From Nitrospina sp. (GTDB lineage Bacteria; Nitrospinota; Nitrospinia; Nitrospinales; VA-1), in assembly GCA_018653085.1 (NCBI GenBank), contig JABIAY010000035.1:1-64000 (forward strand): DNA of 64,000 nt. Reading direction: 5' to 3'. The notes under the pieces were generated by a model that worked only from the letters and a program-made list of their open reading frames with translations, had not been told where the DNA came from and searched no databases. Positions 1 to 9,878 of this stretch are shown in pieces (the first letter of the stretch is position 1; every line of letters starts with the position of its first letter). The position numbers and the translations under genes are program-made.

Positions 1-627
1 CACGTAGTAAAGGACTGCAAGAAGGTAACTATTGGTGATAACGCCAACAAACAAGTTCCAGCAAAACTTATCAATACAGATAGTAGTAATGACCTTGCCC
101 TCTTAAAACTGTCGACTCTAGAAATGGCATCTGCTGAAAGTAAGTCCCTTATCCAGAAACTTAGCATTGTAGTTGTCCCTCTTGCGTCTAAGGGCTTGTT
201 GCGATCTGAAGATGTTAGGCTTGGTGAGAAGGTGCTGGTTGCGGGTTACCCGTTTGGTGATTTCTTCAGCAACAGCATAAAAGTCACAACGGGCGTTGTA
301 AGTTCCACACGTGGTGCTGGCGATGATTCAGGGCAGTTGCAACTGGATGCCGCAGTGCAACCTGGTAACAGTGGTGGCACGATCTATGACAGTAGTGGAA
401 ACATTGTAGGAGTTGTTATCTCCCAACTGGACAAACTGAAGGTGGCTAAAGCCATTGGCTCCCTTCCAGAGAATGTGAACTTTGGCATCAAAGCCTCTAC
501 TGTCAGACAGTTTCTTATGTCCAGCGGACTTCCTTCCAAGAAGTCTAAAAGAACAGAAGATAAATCCACCGAACAACTGGCAGAGATTGCACAGAACCAA
601 GCATTAATGGTAATGTGCCTTGAATAG
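1..627 (+). CDS. Trypsin-like (S1C/HtrA-type) serine protease, 5' truncated by window edge
   Basis: The frame is open from base 1 (HVVKDCKKVTIGDN...SSNDLALLKL) into the 124..627 ORF. Catalytic-like H (HVV), D (NDLALLKL) and S (QPGNSGGTIYD) are present. Confidence 0.8.
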   Translation, partial: HVVKDCKKVTIGDNANKQVPAKLINTDSSNDLALLKLSTLEMASAESKSLIQKLSIVVVPLASKGLLRSEDVRLGEKVLVAGYPFGDFFSNSIKVTTGVVSSTRGAGDDSGQLQLDAAVQPGNSGGTIYDSSGNIVGVVISQLDKLKVAKAIGSLPENVNFGIKASTVRQFLMSSGLPSKKSKRTEDKSTEQLAEIAQNQALMVMCLE

Positions 628-712
628 CCGAAGCTCAAAAACTGGCGAGGGAGTGGATGAAGATGGAGACGCATAAATGAAAAAACATACCTAGTATGGG
701 GATAGGGGGAGA

Positions 713-958
713 ATGATTGGCAAGGGATTTACTATGACTGGGCTGGTAGTCTTGGGTTGCTTGGTAATAGGTGGCTGCGGTATGAAAGTCAACGAGTCAG
801 GAAGAAATATTATGATTGAATTTCACCCGGGTGATTCTTCGCCGGCTTATAAGAAAGCACAGGAAATCTGCGAAGCCAAGGGAATGAACGTTAAACTTGA
901 AAGAACTGATTGCCCCCAACGTTGTGTGAGTACCTATGAGTGTGTTCCCAAAGATTAA
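713..958 (+). CDS. Small putative lipoprotein
   Basis: 81 aa ORF with hydrophobic N-terminus and lipobox-like VIGGCG; Cys-rich C-terminus. Confidence 0.55.
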   Translation: MIGKGFTMTGLVVLGCLVIGGCGMKVNESGRNIMIEFHPGDSSPAYKKAQEICEAKGMNVKLERTDCPQRCVSTYECVPKD

Positions 959-1091
959 TAAAATATTGGGATAAATGCTATTGGCACTTGCGAGAAGTTA
1001 GATGCCCCCGAATGAATTCATAATTCCCCAGGAAACCTACCAATGCACGTCCAAGTGCTGTCCTTGTGGTGACTTATTGGTGACTTTATAG

Positions 1092-1125
1092 AAAAAGGGC
1101 TTGCGAGATAAACCCGCAAACCCTT
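1092..1125 (-). terminator. Rho-independent terminator downstream of tRNA-Pro
   Basis: Minus strand AAGGGTTTGCGGG-TTTAT-CTCGCAAGCCCTTTTT: GC-rich stem plus T run just 3' of the tRNA. Confidence 0.7.
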
Positions 1126-1136
1126 GTCCTATATGA

Positions 1137-1211
1137 TCGGGACGAGAGGATTTGAACCTCCGACCCCTTGACCCCCAGTCAAGTGCGCTAACCAGGCTGC
1201 GCTACGTCCCG
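1137..1211 (-). tRNA. tRNA-Pro (anticodon GGG)
   Basis: Minus strand CGGGACGTAGCGCAGCCTGGTTAGCGCACTTGACTGGGGGTCAAGGGGTCGGAGGTTCAAATCCTCTCGTCCCGA. Acceptor CGGGACG/CGTCCCG, anticodon loop CTGGGGG, TTCAAAT T-loop. Confidence 0.95.
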
Positions 1212-1505
1212 TTATTCTTTTGATTCTGAATTGTAAATCCGGATGTGCCCTCTGTCCTGCCTGAAAAGCACAGATTTGAAGTATCCCCCAAAATAGTGGA
1301 TCGTAATGGCGATGTCAATTAAATAGGGCGGAATAAAAACCACTGAACCTGTTTTTTTTGGTCGGATGCGGCTTCTATGTTACCATCTCTAACTCTATGA
1401 AATTTTAGGGTTTTTTGTGCGCTATCGGAAGATAGCCTCTTGGCCCTTGGTGGAAATTATCGAACAAATAGAGATCCTATAAATCCATTAGCGGAAACTT
1501 GCACT

Positions 1506-1832
1506 ATGACAATGAAAGTGGTCAATGTTCGGGATGCGGTTGAGTTCAATCCCGAAAAAATGAAAAAAGTCAGCCTGTTTGATACGGAACATTTCTTTTG
1601 TGATATATACTGTCTCGAACCCGGTCAGTTCCAGAAAGTCCATTCTCACGAGGGCTCGGACAAGGTTTATTATGTGCTGGAAGGGCAGGGTAAAGTAACA
1701 GTTGGTACGGAAGAAAAGGTGCTTTCGCAAAACGAAATCACTATGGCTCCGTCAGGTCAGGATCACGGTGTAGTGAACCACACCAATGACAAACTGACCA
1801 TACTGGTATTCATGGCTCCCAAACCCAACTAG
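1506..1832 (+). CDS. Cupin-domain protein
   Basis: The ORF track starts at 1440, but the ATG at 1506 is more likely. Cupin motif PGQFQKVHSHEGSDKVYYVLEGQGKV. Confidence 0.8.
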   Translation: MTMKVVNVRDAVEFNPEKMKKVSLFDTEHFFCDIYCLEPGQFQKVHSHEGSDKVYYVLEGQGKVTVGTEEKVLSQNEITMAPSGQDHGVVNHTNDKLTILVFMAPKPN

Positions 1833-1955
1833 GCGTTGGGCCAACTGGCAATAGCTTTTTACTGCTAGCAACGATGGTCTCGGCGCAATCAAGTTTTTGC
1901 CCAGTTGCCTCCCCTGTGAAGGGGTGGTGAGCAGAGAATTATCTCGGCTTAATTG
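1831..1955 (+). repeat. Dispersed intergenic structured repeat, copy A (starts at the cupin stop codon)
   Basis: TAGGCGTTGGGCCAACTGGCAATAGC...GCTAGCAACGATGGTCTCGGC...TTTTTGCCCAGTTGCCTCCCCTGTGAAGGGG...ATCTCGGCTTAA matches copies near 3.75 and 23.5 kb. Confidence 0.7.
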
Positions 1956-1976
1956 AAATATTGGACGTTTATTAAA

Positions 1977-3752
1977 ATGATTTATCTGGTTTTCCCGACA
2001 TCCTGGCATCCTTCGCAACCTTACCTGAGTTTGCCCAGTCTGAAAGCGTTCCTCAATATGCATGGGGTGCACGATGTGGTTCAGCGCGATCTGGCGATTG
2101 AACTGCTCAATGATCTGTGCACCTGGGAAAAAACCAAACCGCTCTACGAACGAATCATCCGGGAACTGAACGAACTTCGCTCCCGGCCCCGGCTCACGCA
2201 GATGGAGGCGGAAAAGTTTAACAAGCTTCAGGAAGCGGAAGAGATTGTCATGGCCCTGAAAGACCAGATCGACTCTGCCGTGGCCTCGCAACGCAGTCCG
2301 GAGTTTTATGAGATTGACCAGTACATGGAAAATCTCAAGATCATGGATGTCTGGCTGGATAATATTCTCGCGCCCTATTATCCGTCGCAGTTAACCGTTA
2401 TTGGCAGTCAGATGCGGTTTTCTCCGTATTCGTCCGAAGAGGTGATCGACTCTTTCAATCACCCGGAAGAAAATTTTTTCTATGACCTGTATCAGCAATG
2501 GTATCTACCGGGAATCCTGGAAGAAGATATCGACATTCTTGGCATCTCCATCACCTCAGTGGAGCAGATTATTTCCGGCCTGACTCTGGCTTATCTGGTC
2601 AAGCAGAACCGGCCCGAAATCCATATTACTATCGGGGGAAGTGTGTTCACCAAATTGGTGGATCGTTTGGAGAATAAAGGTTCGCATCTCTTCAATTTTG
2701 TCGATAGCTTCGTTGTGCATGAAGGTGAGACACCGCTTCTCAAGTTGGTCGAACACCTTCGCGGAGACGGCGACCTCAGTAAAGTTCCCAACCTGATTTA
2801 CAAGCAGGATGGCGAGGTCAAAGTGAACCGACCTTTTGCTAAAGAGGAACTCAATGCCTTGCCGACACCGGACTTTGATGGTTTGCCGCTGGATCTTTAT
2901 CTTTCCCCGGAACGGGTTTTGCCGGTGATGGGTTCCAGAGGGTGTTACTGGGAGAAATGCGCATTCTGCTCCATCCCTTTCGATCACATGACTTTCCATG
3001 TGCGTTACGCCGAGAATGTGGTGAACGATTTTAAGACGTTGCAGAAAAAGTATAACTGCAATAATTTTTTCTTCACCGATGAGGCACTTCCCATCAATTT
3101 TCTCAGAACCTTTGCCGCCAAGATTATCGAGGAGAAGGTCGATGTGCAGTGGACGGGCGAACTCAAGTTCGAGAAGAGCCTGCTAAGAGATGATCGTATG
3201 GAACTGTTGTATAAATCCGGTTGCAGAAAACTGATTTTTGGATTGGAGTCCTACAACCAGCGTGTTTTGGATTCCATGAAAAAAGGTGTTGAGCTGAGTT
3301 GGGTTGATGAAACGGCGGAACAATGCATGAAGTTGGGCATCGCTATGCATTTTTACCTGATTTGCGGATTCCCGACCGAAACCCGTGAAGAGGTGATGGA
3401 CTCGATCAATTTTATACTCAATAACCAGCGCTTGCTGGACTCCCCTGGTTTTTCCGCCATCCTTTCCCAGTTTGATCTGGAGCGAGGTGCGCCAATAGAA
3501 AATAATCCCATGGAGTGGGGCATCACAAAACTGTATACCCCGCCGGAGCATGATTTGAGTCTGGGTTATTCTTATGAAACATCGATAGGAATGAATGCCG
3601 AAGAAACCAACGAACTGTACCAGCAGTTGATCGAAAAGCTAGGGCGTGAGGTGACGACCTTCCCGCATAATTATTCTCTGTCCGATGGCTTGCTTTACCT
3701 CGCTCACCACCAGCGCAATTCCTTGACTGAAAGACTCCTCACTCTCGCCTAA
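1977..3752 (+). CDS. B12-binding-domain radical SAM protein
   Basis: N-terminal region resembles a B12-binding domain (DILGISITSVEQIISGLTLAYLVKQNRPEIHITIGGS). Radical SAM cluster motif GSRGCYWEKCAFCSIP, followed by FTDEALP and GLESYNQRVLDSMKKG. Confidence 0.85.
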   Translation: MIYLVFPTSWHPSQPYLSLPSLKAFLNMHGVHDVVQRDLAIELLNDLCTWEKTKPLYERIIRELNELRSRPRLTQMEAEKFNKLQEAEEIVMALKDQIDSAVASQRSPEFYEIDQYMENLKIMDVWLDNILAPYYPSQLTVIGSQMRFSPYSSEEVIDSFNHPEENFFYDLYQQWYLPGILEEDIDILGISITSVEQIISGLTLAYLVKQNRPEIHITIGGSVFTKLVDRLENKGSHLFNFVDSFVVHEGETPLLKLVEHLRGDGDLSKVPNLIYKQDGEVKVNRPFAKEELNALPTPDFDGLPLDLYLSPERVLPVMGSRGCYWEKCAFCSIPFDHMTFHVRYAENVVNDFKTLQKKYNCNNFFFTDEALPINFLRTFAAKIIEEKVDVQWTGELKFEKSLLRDDRMELLYKSGCRKLIFGLESYNQRVLDSMKKGVELSWVDETAEQCMKLGIAMHFYLICGFPTETREEVMDSINFILNNQRLLDSPGFSAILSQFDLERGAPIENNPMEWGITKLYTPPEHDLSLGYSYETSIGMNAEETNELYQQLIEKLGREVTTFPHNYSLSDGLLYLAHHQRNSLTERLLTLA

Positions 3753-3825
3753 CCACCACTTGGCGTGGGGCCAGTGTGCATCGCTTCATTTGGCTGGAAA
3801 AGAGTGATCTCGGCTGAATAGAGCA
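3750..3825 (+). repeat. Dispersed intergenic structured repeat, copy B (starts at the radical SAM stop codon)
   Basis: TAACCACCACTTGGCGTGGGGCCAGTGTGCATCGCTTCATTTGGCTGGAAAAGAGTGATCTCGGCTGAATAGAGC; nearly identical in order to the sequence after the dapL stop. Confidence 0.7.
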
Positions 3826-3864
3826 TCAGTTCAATACTTCCCTTTGTAATGTCTGGATTGTTTT

Positions 3865-4494
3865 TTATTGGGCCGCACGCCCAGTGCCGTTTTCTTGAAG
3901 TTCTACTTGGGCATCTTTGAAAATGCCGAATGAGGATTGCAGGATCAGTCCTGCGATGACAACTCCGACTGCCAGGTCGGGCCAGTGCGAACCTGTCCAT
4001 GCCACACCGCCTGCGGCGGCTATGACCCCAAGGTTAGCCAACACATCGTTGCGTGAACAGAGCCAGGCCGAACGCATATTGACATCATCATCTTTGAACC
4101 GCAGGAGCAAATAGGCGCAGAGCAGGTTTGTGGCCAGGGCCAGTCCGCCGATAATACCCATTGCTGACGCGTCCGGTACTGTTTGGTGATAAACCCGATA
4201 AATAGCAGAACCCAATATGCCAAGTGCGAAAGCACTCATGATGACTGCCTTAAGAATTCCGGCGCGGGTTCTCCAAACCGGATCGTGTTGAATCACGAAA
4301 AGGGAAAATCCGTATATGGCGGCATCGCCCAGCATATCGAGAGCATCGGCCATTAATGCGTTGGATTGAGCCAGCCACCCGGCAATGCCTTCGACAAAAA
4401 ACATAACGAGATTGATAGCGAGTACCAGCCAAAGAATTCTCCGTTTGGAGCCCTTCGCCAGTTCCTCTTCTATTTCGCAACAACCGTCACTCAT
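3865..4494 (-). CDS. Cation diffusion facilitator (CDF)-family transporter
   Basis: MSDGCCEIEEELAKGSKRRILWLVLAINLVMFFVEGIAGWLAQSNALMADALDMLGDA; CDF-like TM arrangement. Start chosen at MSDGCC. Confidence 0.75.
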   Translation of the reverse strand: MSDGCCEIEEELAKGSKRRILWLVLAINLVMFFVEGIAGWLAQSNALMADALDMLGDAAIYGFSLFVIQHDPVWRTRAGILKAVIMSAFALGILGSAIYRVYHQTVPDASAMGIIGGLALATNLLCAYLLLRFKDDDVNMRSAWLCSRNDVLANLGVIAAAGGVAWTGSHWPDLAVGVVIAGLILQSSFGIFKDAQVELQENGTGRAAQ

Positions 4495-4495
4495 G

Positions 4496-5317
4496 TCAGG
4501 CCTTTTTCCAGAATCGGGTGATGAACAAAGACAATAGGTAGAAGGCCCCGGCAACCAGAATGATAGTGGGACCCGGTGGCAGGTCGGGTTGATACGATAT
4601 TGCCAAACCTCCTGTGGTGAAAGCCACGCCCAGAAGTGTGGCTAAAAGCATCATCAGATTTAGTGAGCGGACATAAAGACCGGATACCGCCGCCGGAAGT
4701 GTTAACAGGGCGATGACCAGAATCAGTCCGACAATCTGAATCAAGATTACGACGGTCAGGGCAACGAGAACGAGAAAGAGCAAATAAAATCTTTCAACGG
4801 GAATGCCGCGCAGGCGGGCAAACTCTTCATCGAACGATACCGCCAGAAATTGTTTATAGAATAGAAAAACGATGAGTAGGATCAGGACATCCAGTCCGGC
4901 GATCCAGAAAAGGTCATCGGAGGAGATCATCAAAATATTTCCGAACAAAAAGCTCATCAGGTCAACGTTGTAACCGGGAGTCTGCGAGATGAACAATATT
5001 CCAACAGCCATGCCTCCTGCCCACAATGCGCCGATGACGGTATCTTCCTGCTGTTGCATTCTGAGACTCACCCAACCGAGGATCACTGCAAAAACCAGGG
5101 CCGCGACCAGTGCGCCCTCAATGGGAGGTCTGCCCAGGTAATAGGCGATGCCCATTCCGCCCAGCACCGAGTGGGCGATGCCGCCAGCCAGATAACCGAT
5201 GCGTTTTACCACAACGTAAGAGCCCACAACGCCACAAGCCACACTGGCGAGAATGCCGCCGATAATAGCGTTTTGCATAAAAGCCTGGGAAGAAACTGCA
5301 TCGAAAAAATTACTCAC
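4496..5317 (-). CDS. znuB: Metal (zinc/manganese-type) ABC transporter permease
   Basis: ZnuB/MntB-like multi-TM protein (GGIAHSVLGGMGIAYYLG..., SFDEEFARLRGIPVERFYLL). Adjacent to ATPase and binding protein. Confidence 0.85.
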   Translation of the reverse strand: MSNFFDAVSSQAFMQNAIIGGILASVACGVVGSYVVVKRIGYLAGGIAHSVLGGMGIAYYLGRPPIEGALVAALVFAVILGWVSLRMQQQEDTVIGALWAGGMAVGILFISQTPGYNVDLMSFLFGNILMISSDDLFWIAGLDVLILLIVFLFYKQFLAVSFDEEFARLRGIPVERFYLLFLVLVALTVVILIQIVGLILVIALLTLPAAVSGLYVRSLNLMMLLATLLGVAFTTGGLAISYQPDLPPGPTIILVAGAFYLLSLFITRFWKKA

Positions 5318-6069
5318 AATTTGTTCCCTTCCTCGTGCTCATGATGGTGGTGCACCATATGCATATGGGTGCCATACATATTTTCAATTGTTTCTCCGGT
5401 CAACTCTGAAGTGGGATGGCAGATGAGGGTGCGGTTGATGCAGGCTACCCGGTCAATGTATTGCGAAATAAAACCGATGTCGTGAGTCACCACGATGATG
5501 GTAACGTTCTCGTTCAATTGCTTGAGCAGGTCGAAGATGTCTTTTTCAACCTTCATATCGACATTAGCCGTGGGCTCATCAAGAATCATAATTTGTGGTT
5601 CGCAGGTGAGGGCTCGGGCGATCAGAACCCTTTGCAGTTGTCCGCCGGAGAGAGAACCGATAGCCCGTTTGCGAAGATCCAGAACTTCGACATCGTTCAT
5701 GGCTTTTTCAGCCGCGCGTTTATCAGCCTTGTTAAAAAAACCAATGCTCGAAGTTTTACCCAAACGCCCCATCAAAACCACTTCTTCCACACTGATCGGG
5801 AAATCGCGGGAAAACGGTGTCAACTGCGGCATGTAACCAATTTCTTTAACCGAATGGGAAGGGGGGGTGCCAAGAACTTTAACGGAACCTTTGTCGGGAG
5901 TCAAAACCCCCATGATAATCTTTAGCAGGGTGGTTTTTCCGCTTCCGTTCGGGCCGACCATGCCGATAAATTCGTTCCGATGGATATCAAGCTCGATATT
6001 TTCAAGTATTTTTGGGCCGCCATAACTGAAATGAAGGTCCTTTATTTTAATTACCGAATCCATACTCAC
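5314..6069 (-). CDS. znuC: Metal ABC transporter ATP-binding protein
   Basis: Walker A GPNGSGKTT, signature LSGGQLQR, Walker B IMILDEPTANVD; ZnuC-like His-rich C-terminus. Confidence 0.9.
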   Translation of the reverse strand: MSMDSVIKIKDLHFSYGGPKILENIELDIHRNEFIGMVGPNGSGKTTLLKIIMGVLTPDKGSVKVLGTPPSHSVKEIGYMPQLTPFSRDFPISVEEVVLMGRLGKTSSIGFFNKADKRAAEKAMNDVEVLDLRKRAIGSLSGGQLQRVLIARALTCEPQIMILDEPTANVDMKVEKDIFDLLKQLNENVTIIVVTHDIGFISQYIDRVACINRTLICHPTSELTGETIENMYGTHMHMVHHHHEHEEGNKL

Positions 6070-6926
6070 TGTGACGCTCCAGAAATGGCCGTAGCGGTCC
6101 GCCGCATGTTTGCCAAGTAGTCTTCCGCCAGAGGGTCCATTTCACGGACGGTGGCACCCATCATTCTCGCGATTTTCTCAGCAACGGAAAGACTGAATTG
6201 TTTCTGTACAAATATTACCTTAATGCCAAGCTTTTTGCCCTTTTCAATTATCTTTTGCAATGACCGGGCTCCGGGTTCTTTGCCTCCGGTTTCAATGGAA
6301 ACCTGTTCCAGACCATAGTCCTCAGCAAAATAAGACCAGGCGGGATGAAACACCATGAAACGATGAGTATCGCTTCTGGCTAGGATTTTCCGGATGTCCC
6401 TGTCCAGAGTATCCAGATCATTGTGGAATGCTCGAAGGTTTGCTTCAAAGTATTTTTCCTGGCTTGGCTTTGTGCGAGCCAGAGCTTCCTTGATTTTTTT
6501 TGCCAGGAGCTTGACCTTTGCCGGGCTGGTCCAGATATGCGGATCGCTGGAACCATGGGCATGGTCATGATCATGATCGACTGCTGGGTTCTCGTTGTCG
6601 TGCAAAGGAACGAATTGTAAGTTTGAGTGGATGGACTGAATCCGGTCGATCCAAATGGTTTCAAAAGGCACACCGATGCTGAAGTAGAGTTCTGCCTGGG
6701 ACAGGAGGCCCATCTTTTTCGGGTTGGGATTAAAAGTGGCAGGACTCTCTCCAGGGTTCACCATGACCTCAACCTTGACCTGCTCTTTGCCTATTCGTTC
6801 GACAAAATATTTTTGTGGAACAATGCTGACAAAAACCGGGATCGGTTCGGTCCAGCCTTTATCAGGGAAACAGAGTAGTTGTGCCAGGGCAACTATAAAC
6901 AGGCCCATTTTAAGAAAATGATTCAT
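6066..6926 (-). CDS. znuA: Zinc ABC transporter substrate-binding protein
   Basis: Signal peptide, PVFVSIVPQKYFVERIG, His-rich loop DHDHDHAHGSSDPHIWTSP, FHPAWSYFAEDYGL. Confidence 0.88.
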   Translation of the reverse strand: MNHFLKMGLFIVALAQLLCFPDKGWTEPIPVFVSIVPQKYFVERIGKEQVKVEVMVNPGESPATFNPNPKKMGLLSQAELYFSIGVPFETIWIDRIQSIHSNLQFVPLHDNENPAVDHDHDHAHGSSDPHIWTSPAKVKLLAKKIKEALARTKPSQEKYFEANLRAFHNDLDTLDRDIRKILARSDTHRFMVFHPAWSYFAEDYGLEQVSIETGGKEPGARSLQKIIEKGKKLGIKVIFVQKQFSLSVAEKIARMMGATVREMDPLAEDYLANMRRTATAISGASQ

Positions 6927-6997
6927 TTGTTTGCCAGTATTCTCAATCAAAAGTGGAAAGCTTTCAGTATAAAGTATAGCGGTCACCGGCTATAGGT

Positions 6998-7852
6998 TTA
7001 TTTTAACCAATGACCCCAGTCCAGGTGATTCCTGAGTTTGAAGTGGATCTGGTAGTCGCTATTCCTATAGGCGCTTAATGGTAATTCTGCACCGAGGGCT
7101 GCTTGCCAGCCGCTGACCGGGCTCCATAACTGGATGCCGGGTAAAACTGTGAGGCTGTCATTTTCTTTCTCCAGTCCGCTCACAATATTTTCCGAGATCA
7201 ATTCCAGGCTGAGAACCGGGACGATGGGTTGGTTGGGTTTGGAAGGGGCGACTCCCTGGTCGGTGCCTTTTATTAATGAATAGCTGACAGCAAAGGCCAG
7301 CTCCACTTCGGTTTCGGTGGGACCCGACACGACAGACTCGAACTCGGCGTTGGCCCCGAAAAACCAGTTTCTCCAGGCTTGATCGAAAAATAATAACGCT
7401 CCAAGTTTCGTCTGCTCTTCTCCAAACCCATAAGTTTTGTCGCCGGTGGGCAGGCTTATGCTCATTGCTCCAGTCAAAATAGTTTCCGGTTGGTTTAGAA
7501 AGGCGTACTTGATAGGCCAGATTTCAATGTCCCCGAGAGCGTAGCGATCGTCACCGTTACCCTTGTTTGAAAAGGGGATTAATACTTCAGATCCAAGATT
7601 GAAGTCATCGTTCCAGGTCGTTGCTAATTCCAGCGAAGATTCAAAAGCAAAGCGTTTGTTACTGTCTTCCTCTTTCTGAAAGTTATCAGAGAAAGAAAAA
7701 TTGAGGCTCTGCTCATCTTCGATATGGGCATGATGAACCTTTATAGGTTCGCTGATTGCGCCGGAAAAGGGTGCTCCCTCCTCATGCCCGAATGTGGTGC
7801 CTGATGTTGAGAGGATAAAAACCATGCATAAAATAAATCGAACAGATTTCAT
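6998..7852 (-). CDS. Secreted/outer-membrane beta-barrel-like protein of unknown function
   Basis: Signal peptide MKSVRFILCMVFILSTSGTTFG; beta-rich sequence, adjacent to znuA. Confidence 0.5.
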   Translation of the reverse strand: MKSVRFILCMVFILSTSGTTFGHEEGAPFSGAISEPIKVHHAHIEDEQSLNFSFSDNFQKEEDSNKRFAFESSLELATTWNDDFNLGSEVLIPFSNKGNGDDRYALGDIEIWPIKYAFLNQPETILTGAMSISLPTGDKTYGFGEEQTKLGALLFFDQAWRNWFFGANAEFESVVSGPTETEVELAFAVSYSLIKGTDQGVAPSKPNQPIVPVLSLELISENIVSGLEKENDSLTVLPGIQLWSPVSGWQAALGAELPLSAYRNSDYQIHFKLRNHLDWGHWLK

Positions 7853-7981
7853 AGGTGCCTTTCCGTAGAGATGCATTCCCGCAGCTCTATCGAATACAAC
7901 AGACCGTCCCCTTGTTTCTGTCAACAGAAGCCAAGGACTATCGTGCGGGAATATATATTTTGTGAGTAAAAGAAACGCTAT

Positions 7982-8275
7982 CTATGAAAAGGTGGGGGGA
8001 GCCCGGCTCGAAAAGACTGAGGAAACGCTTGTGGCAGTTCGGTCGTTCAGTTTTTGAGGAGTGAACGTTTTGAATGAAAAATTGAAAGTTTCAGCAAGCG
8101 GGGTTGTGGTATCCAGGTTCACCTGGGTCCAGCCACAACTGAAACAATCTTCGTGGGTATCCTCGTCCAGATCATGATTGTGCAAAACGGGTTCCAGTCC
8201 GGCCAACCCTGTCAGGCAAGCAATGACCAGAAGAACCAATATTTGTTGTTGCAGTTTGGTTAGAGCAGTTTTCAT
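7982..8275 (-). CDS. Small membrane/secreted protein with His/Asp/Cys motif
   Basis: 97 aa; N-terminal TM then VLHNHDLDEDTHEDCFSCGW. Confidence 0.5.
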   Translation of the reverse strand: MKTALTKLQQQILVLLVIACLTGLAGLEPVLHNHDLDEDTHEDCFSCGWTQVNLDTTTPLAETFNFSFKTFTPQKLNDRTATSVSSVFSSRAPPTFS

Positions 8276-8325
8276 GAACTCATCAGTGGATTTGCTGGGT
8301 AGACATCTGTATTTATACTAACCTG

Positions 8326-9021
8326 TTAAATCAGCCAGAGCAAGCTGAAGGGCAGGGTGAATAAAAATAGGCCAATCAGTATGTTGACGATCTGGAATAT
8401 GAAAATGCTGTCGGTAATTGGGGCGATCATGACCTCTGTTCCGACTCTTCGTACAGCGTGTTCGATATCGGCGGAGGTGATTTCTCCCTTATCCTTTTTG
8501 TGCAGTTCTTCCACCACCTCATCCAGGAAAAAAAAGCGTAATGCCTTGAGTATGACTGCAAATAGAATTCCGGAAGAAAAACCTGCCAGGCCTCCCCGTT
8601 GTTTCAGCTTTTGGCGCAGTTCATTCCCGATCTGGTCATACTTTTCTGCCAGTTCATGTTTTGGAATATTTTTTTGAAACTTTGGGAAACGCCCAATCAC
8701 CTCGCGTGTTAACCAGTCCAACAATTCCTGTAGTCCCGACAAGGCTTCCCGCATTTTTTTGCTTAGAAGATGGAGGCTACAGGCTATCCAGCTGTGAAAC
8801 ACACCCAGGGCAAGATAACCTCCTCCTACTAGAATGAGAAGGGCTCCTTCCAACCAGATGCTCCACTCGGTGACATCGAGCACTTTGTGATCAAATACAA
8901 AGATGGCGAGAGCACCCAGAGAAAAACCCGCAACGCCGAACAAAAAAAGGTTCTTGAAGGTGCCGACCAGAAGATCTTTGAAAAATTCGATCCAGAAATC
9001 GAGGACTTGTTGTTTGTTCAT
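8326..9021 (-). CDS. Multi-TM membrane protein of unknown function
   Basis: 231 aa with several hydrophobic helices; overlaps the start/stop of the downstream DnaJ ORF. Confidence 0.6.
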   Translation of the reverse strand: MNKQQVLDFWIEFFKDLLVGTFKNLFLFGVAGFSLGALAIFVFDHKVLDVTEWSIWLEGALLILVGGGYLALGVFHSWIACSLHLLSKKMREALSGLQELLDWLTREVIGRFPKFQKNIPKHELAEKYDQIGNELRQKLKQRGGLAGFSSGILFAVILKALRFFFLDEVVEELHKKDKGEITSADIEHAVRRVGTEVMIAPITDSIFIFQIVNILIGLFLFTLPFSLLWLI

Positions 9022-9872
9022 TCTTTGGTGGGACTCATTTTAGGGTCAACCTGGATGGAAAGAATCAGGTCTCCGCGTTTCCCGTCCTGAGTTTTCCCTT
9101 TCTCGCGTATGCGAAGTTTTCCGCCTGAAGGAAAATTCGGCGGGATGCGTACCATCAACTGTTCCGTATTGCCGTTAACCTGATAGGAAATTTTCTTGCG
9201 GGACCCGTTGAGAGCTTCCCCCGGGGGGATGGAAAGGCAGAAGTCCATATCCAATGGGGACTTGGATTCTTTCTTTCCGAACATTCCCTTTAAACCCTCT
9301 ACCATAGGGTTGCCGGTTTTTGTGGAGGTCGGTCCCTTTTGCTGGTTCATTTTATGTAGTGCGTACAGGGATGAGCCGACCACTTGAGCCAGCCTTAATC
9401 CCATACCAATTCTTCCAATCGGACCCGGCACCATTCTGAGAATTTTTCCCAACCCTCCTACAGCACCGCCGAAAAACAGGCTTTGGAAAAATGGGTTTCC
9501 GGAGCGAAATCCGGAGCGGCTGAACTCCCGGTTGAGCTCCTCAAAAATTTCACGGGTATTTTCACCGCGGAACATGCTGGAAAAAATGTCTTCCTGGGAA
9601 TAGCGAAAATCAGAAGACCCTGTGGCGCGCCCGGCGAGATGATCGGCTCGAAACCGGTCATACTCTTTTTTCTTTAATGGATCGCTCAATACTCCATAGG
9701 CCTCCGTGACCTCCTTGAACCTCTCTTCACTTTCAGGATCATCAGGATTGTGGTCGGGATGAAGTTCAAGAGCCAGTTGGCGAAACGATTTTTTGATCTC
9801 CTCCTGACTTGAACTTTGAGAAACTTTCAGGATGGAGTAATAGTCTTTAAATACTTTTGTTTGGCGTGACAT
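9018..9872 (-). CDS. DnaJ (J-domain) protein with C-terminal substrate-binding-like domain
   Basis: [58 protein letters not shown] motif. Confidence 0.9.
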   Translation of the reverse strand: MSRQTKVFKDYYSILKVSQSSSQEEIKKSFRQLALELHPDHNPDDPESEERFKEVTEAYGVLSDPLKKKEYDRFRADHLAGRATGSSDFRYSQEDIFSSMFRGENTREIFEELNREFSRSGFRSGNPFFQSLFFGGAVGGLGKILRMVPGPIGRIGMGLRLAQVVGSSLYALHKMNQQKGPTSTKTGNPMVEGLKGMFGKKESKSPLDMDFCLSIPPGEALNGSRKKISYQVNGNTEQLMVRIPPNFPSGGKLRIREKGKTQDGKRGDLILSIQVDPKMSPTKE

Positions 9873-9878
9873 GGGTGC

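Noticed and set aside
1752-2291. 179 aa minus-strand ORF over the radical SAM start
   Set aside because: Overlaps two well-supported plus-strand genes and the intergenic repeat; no motif.
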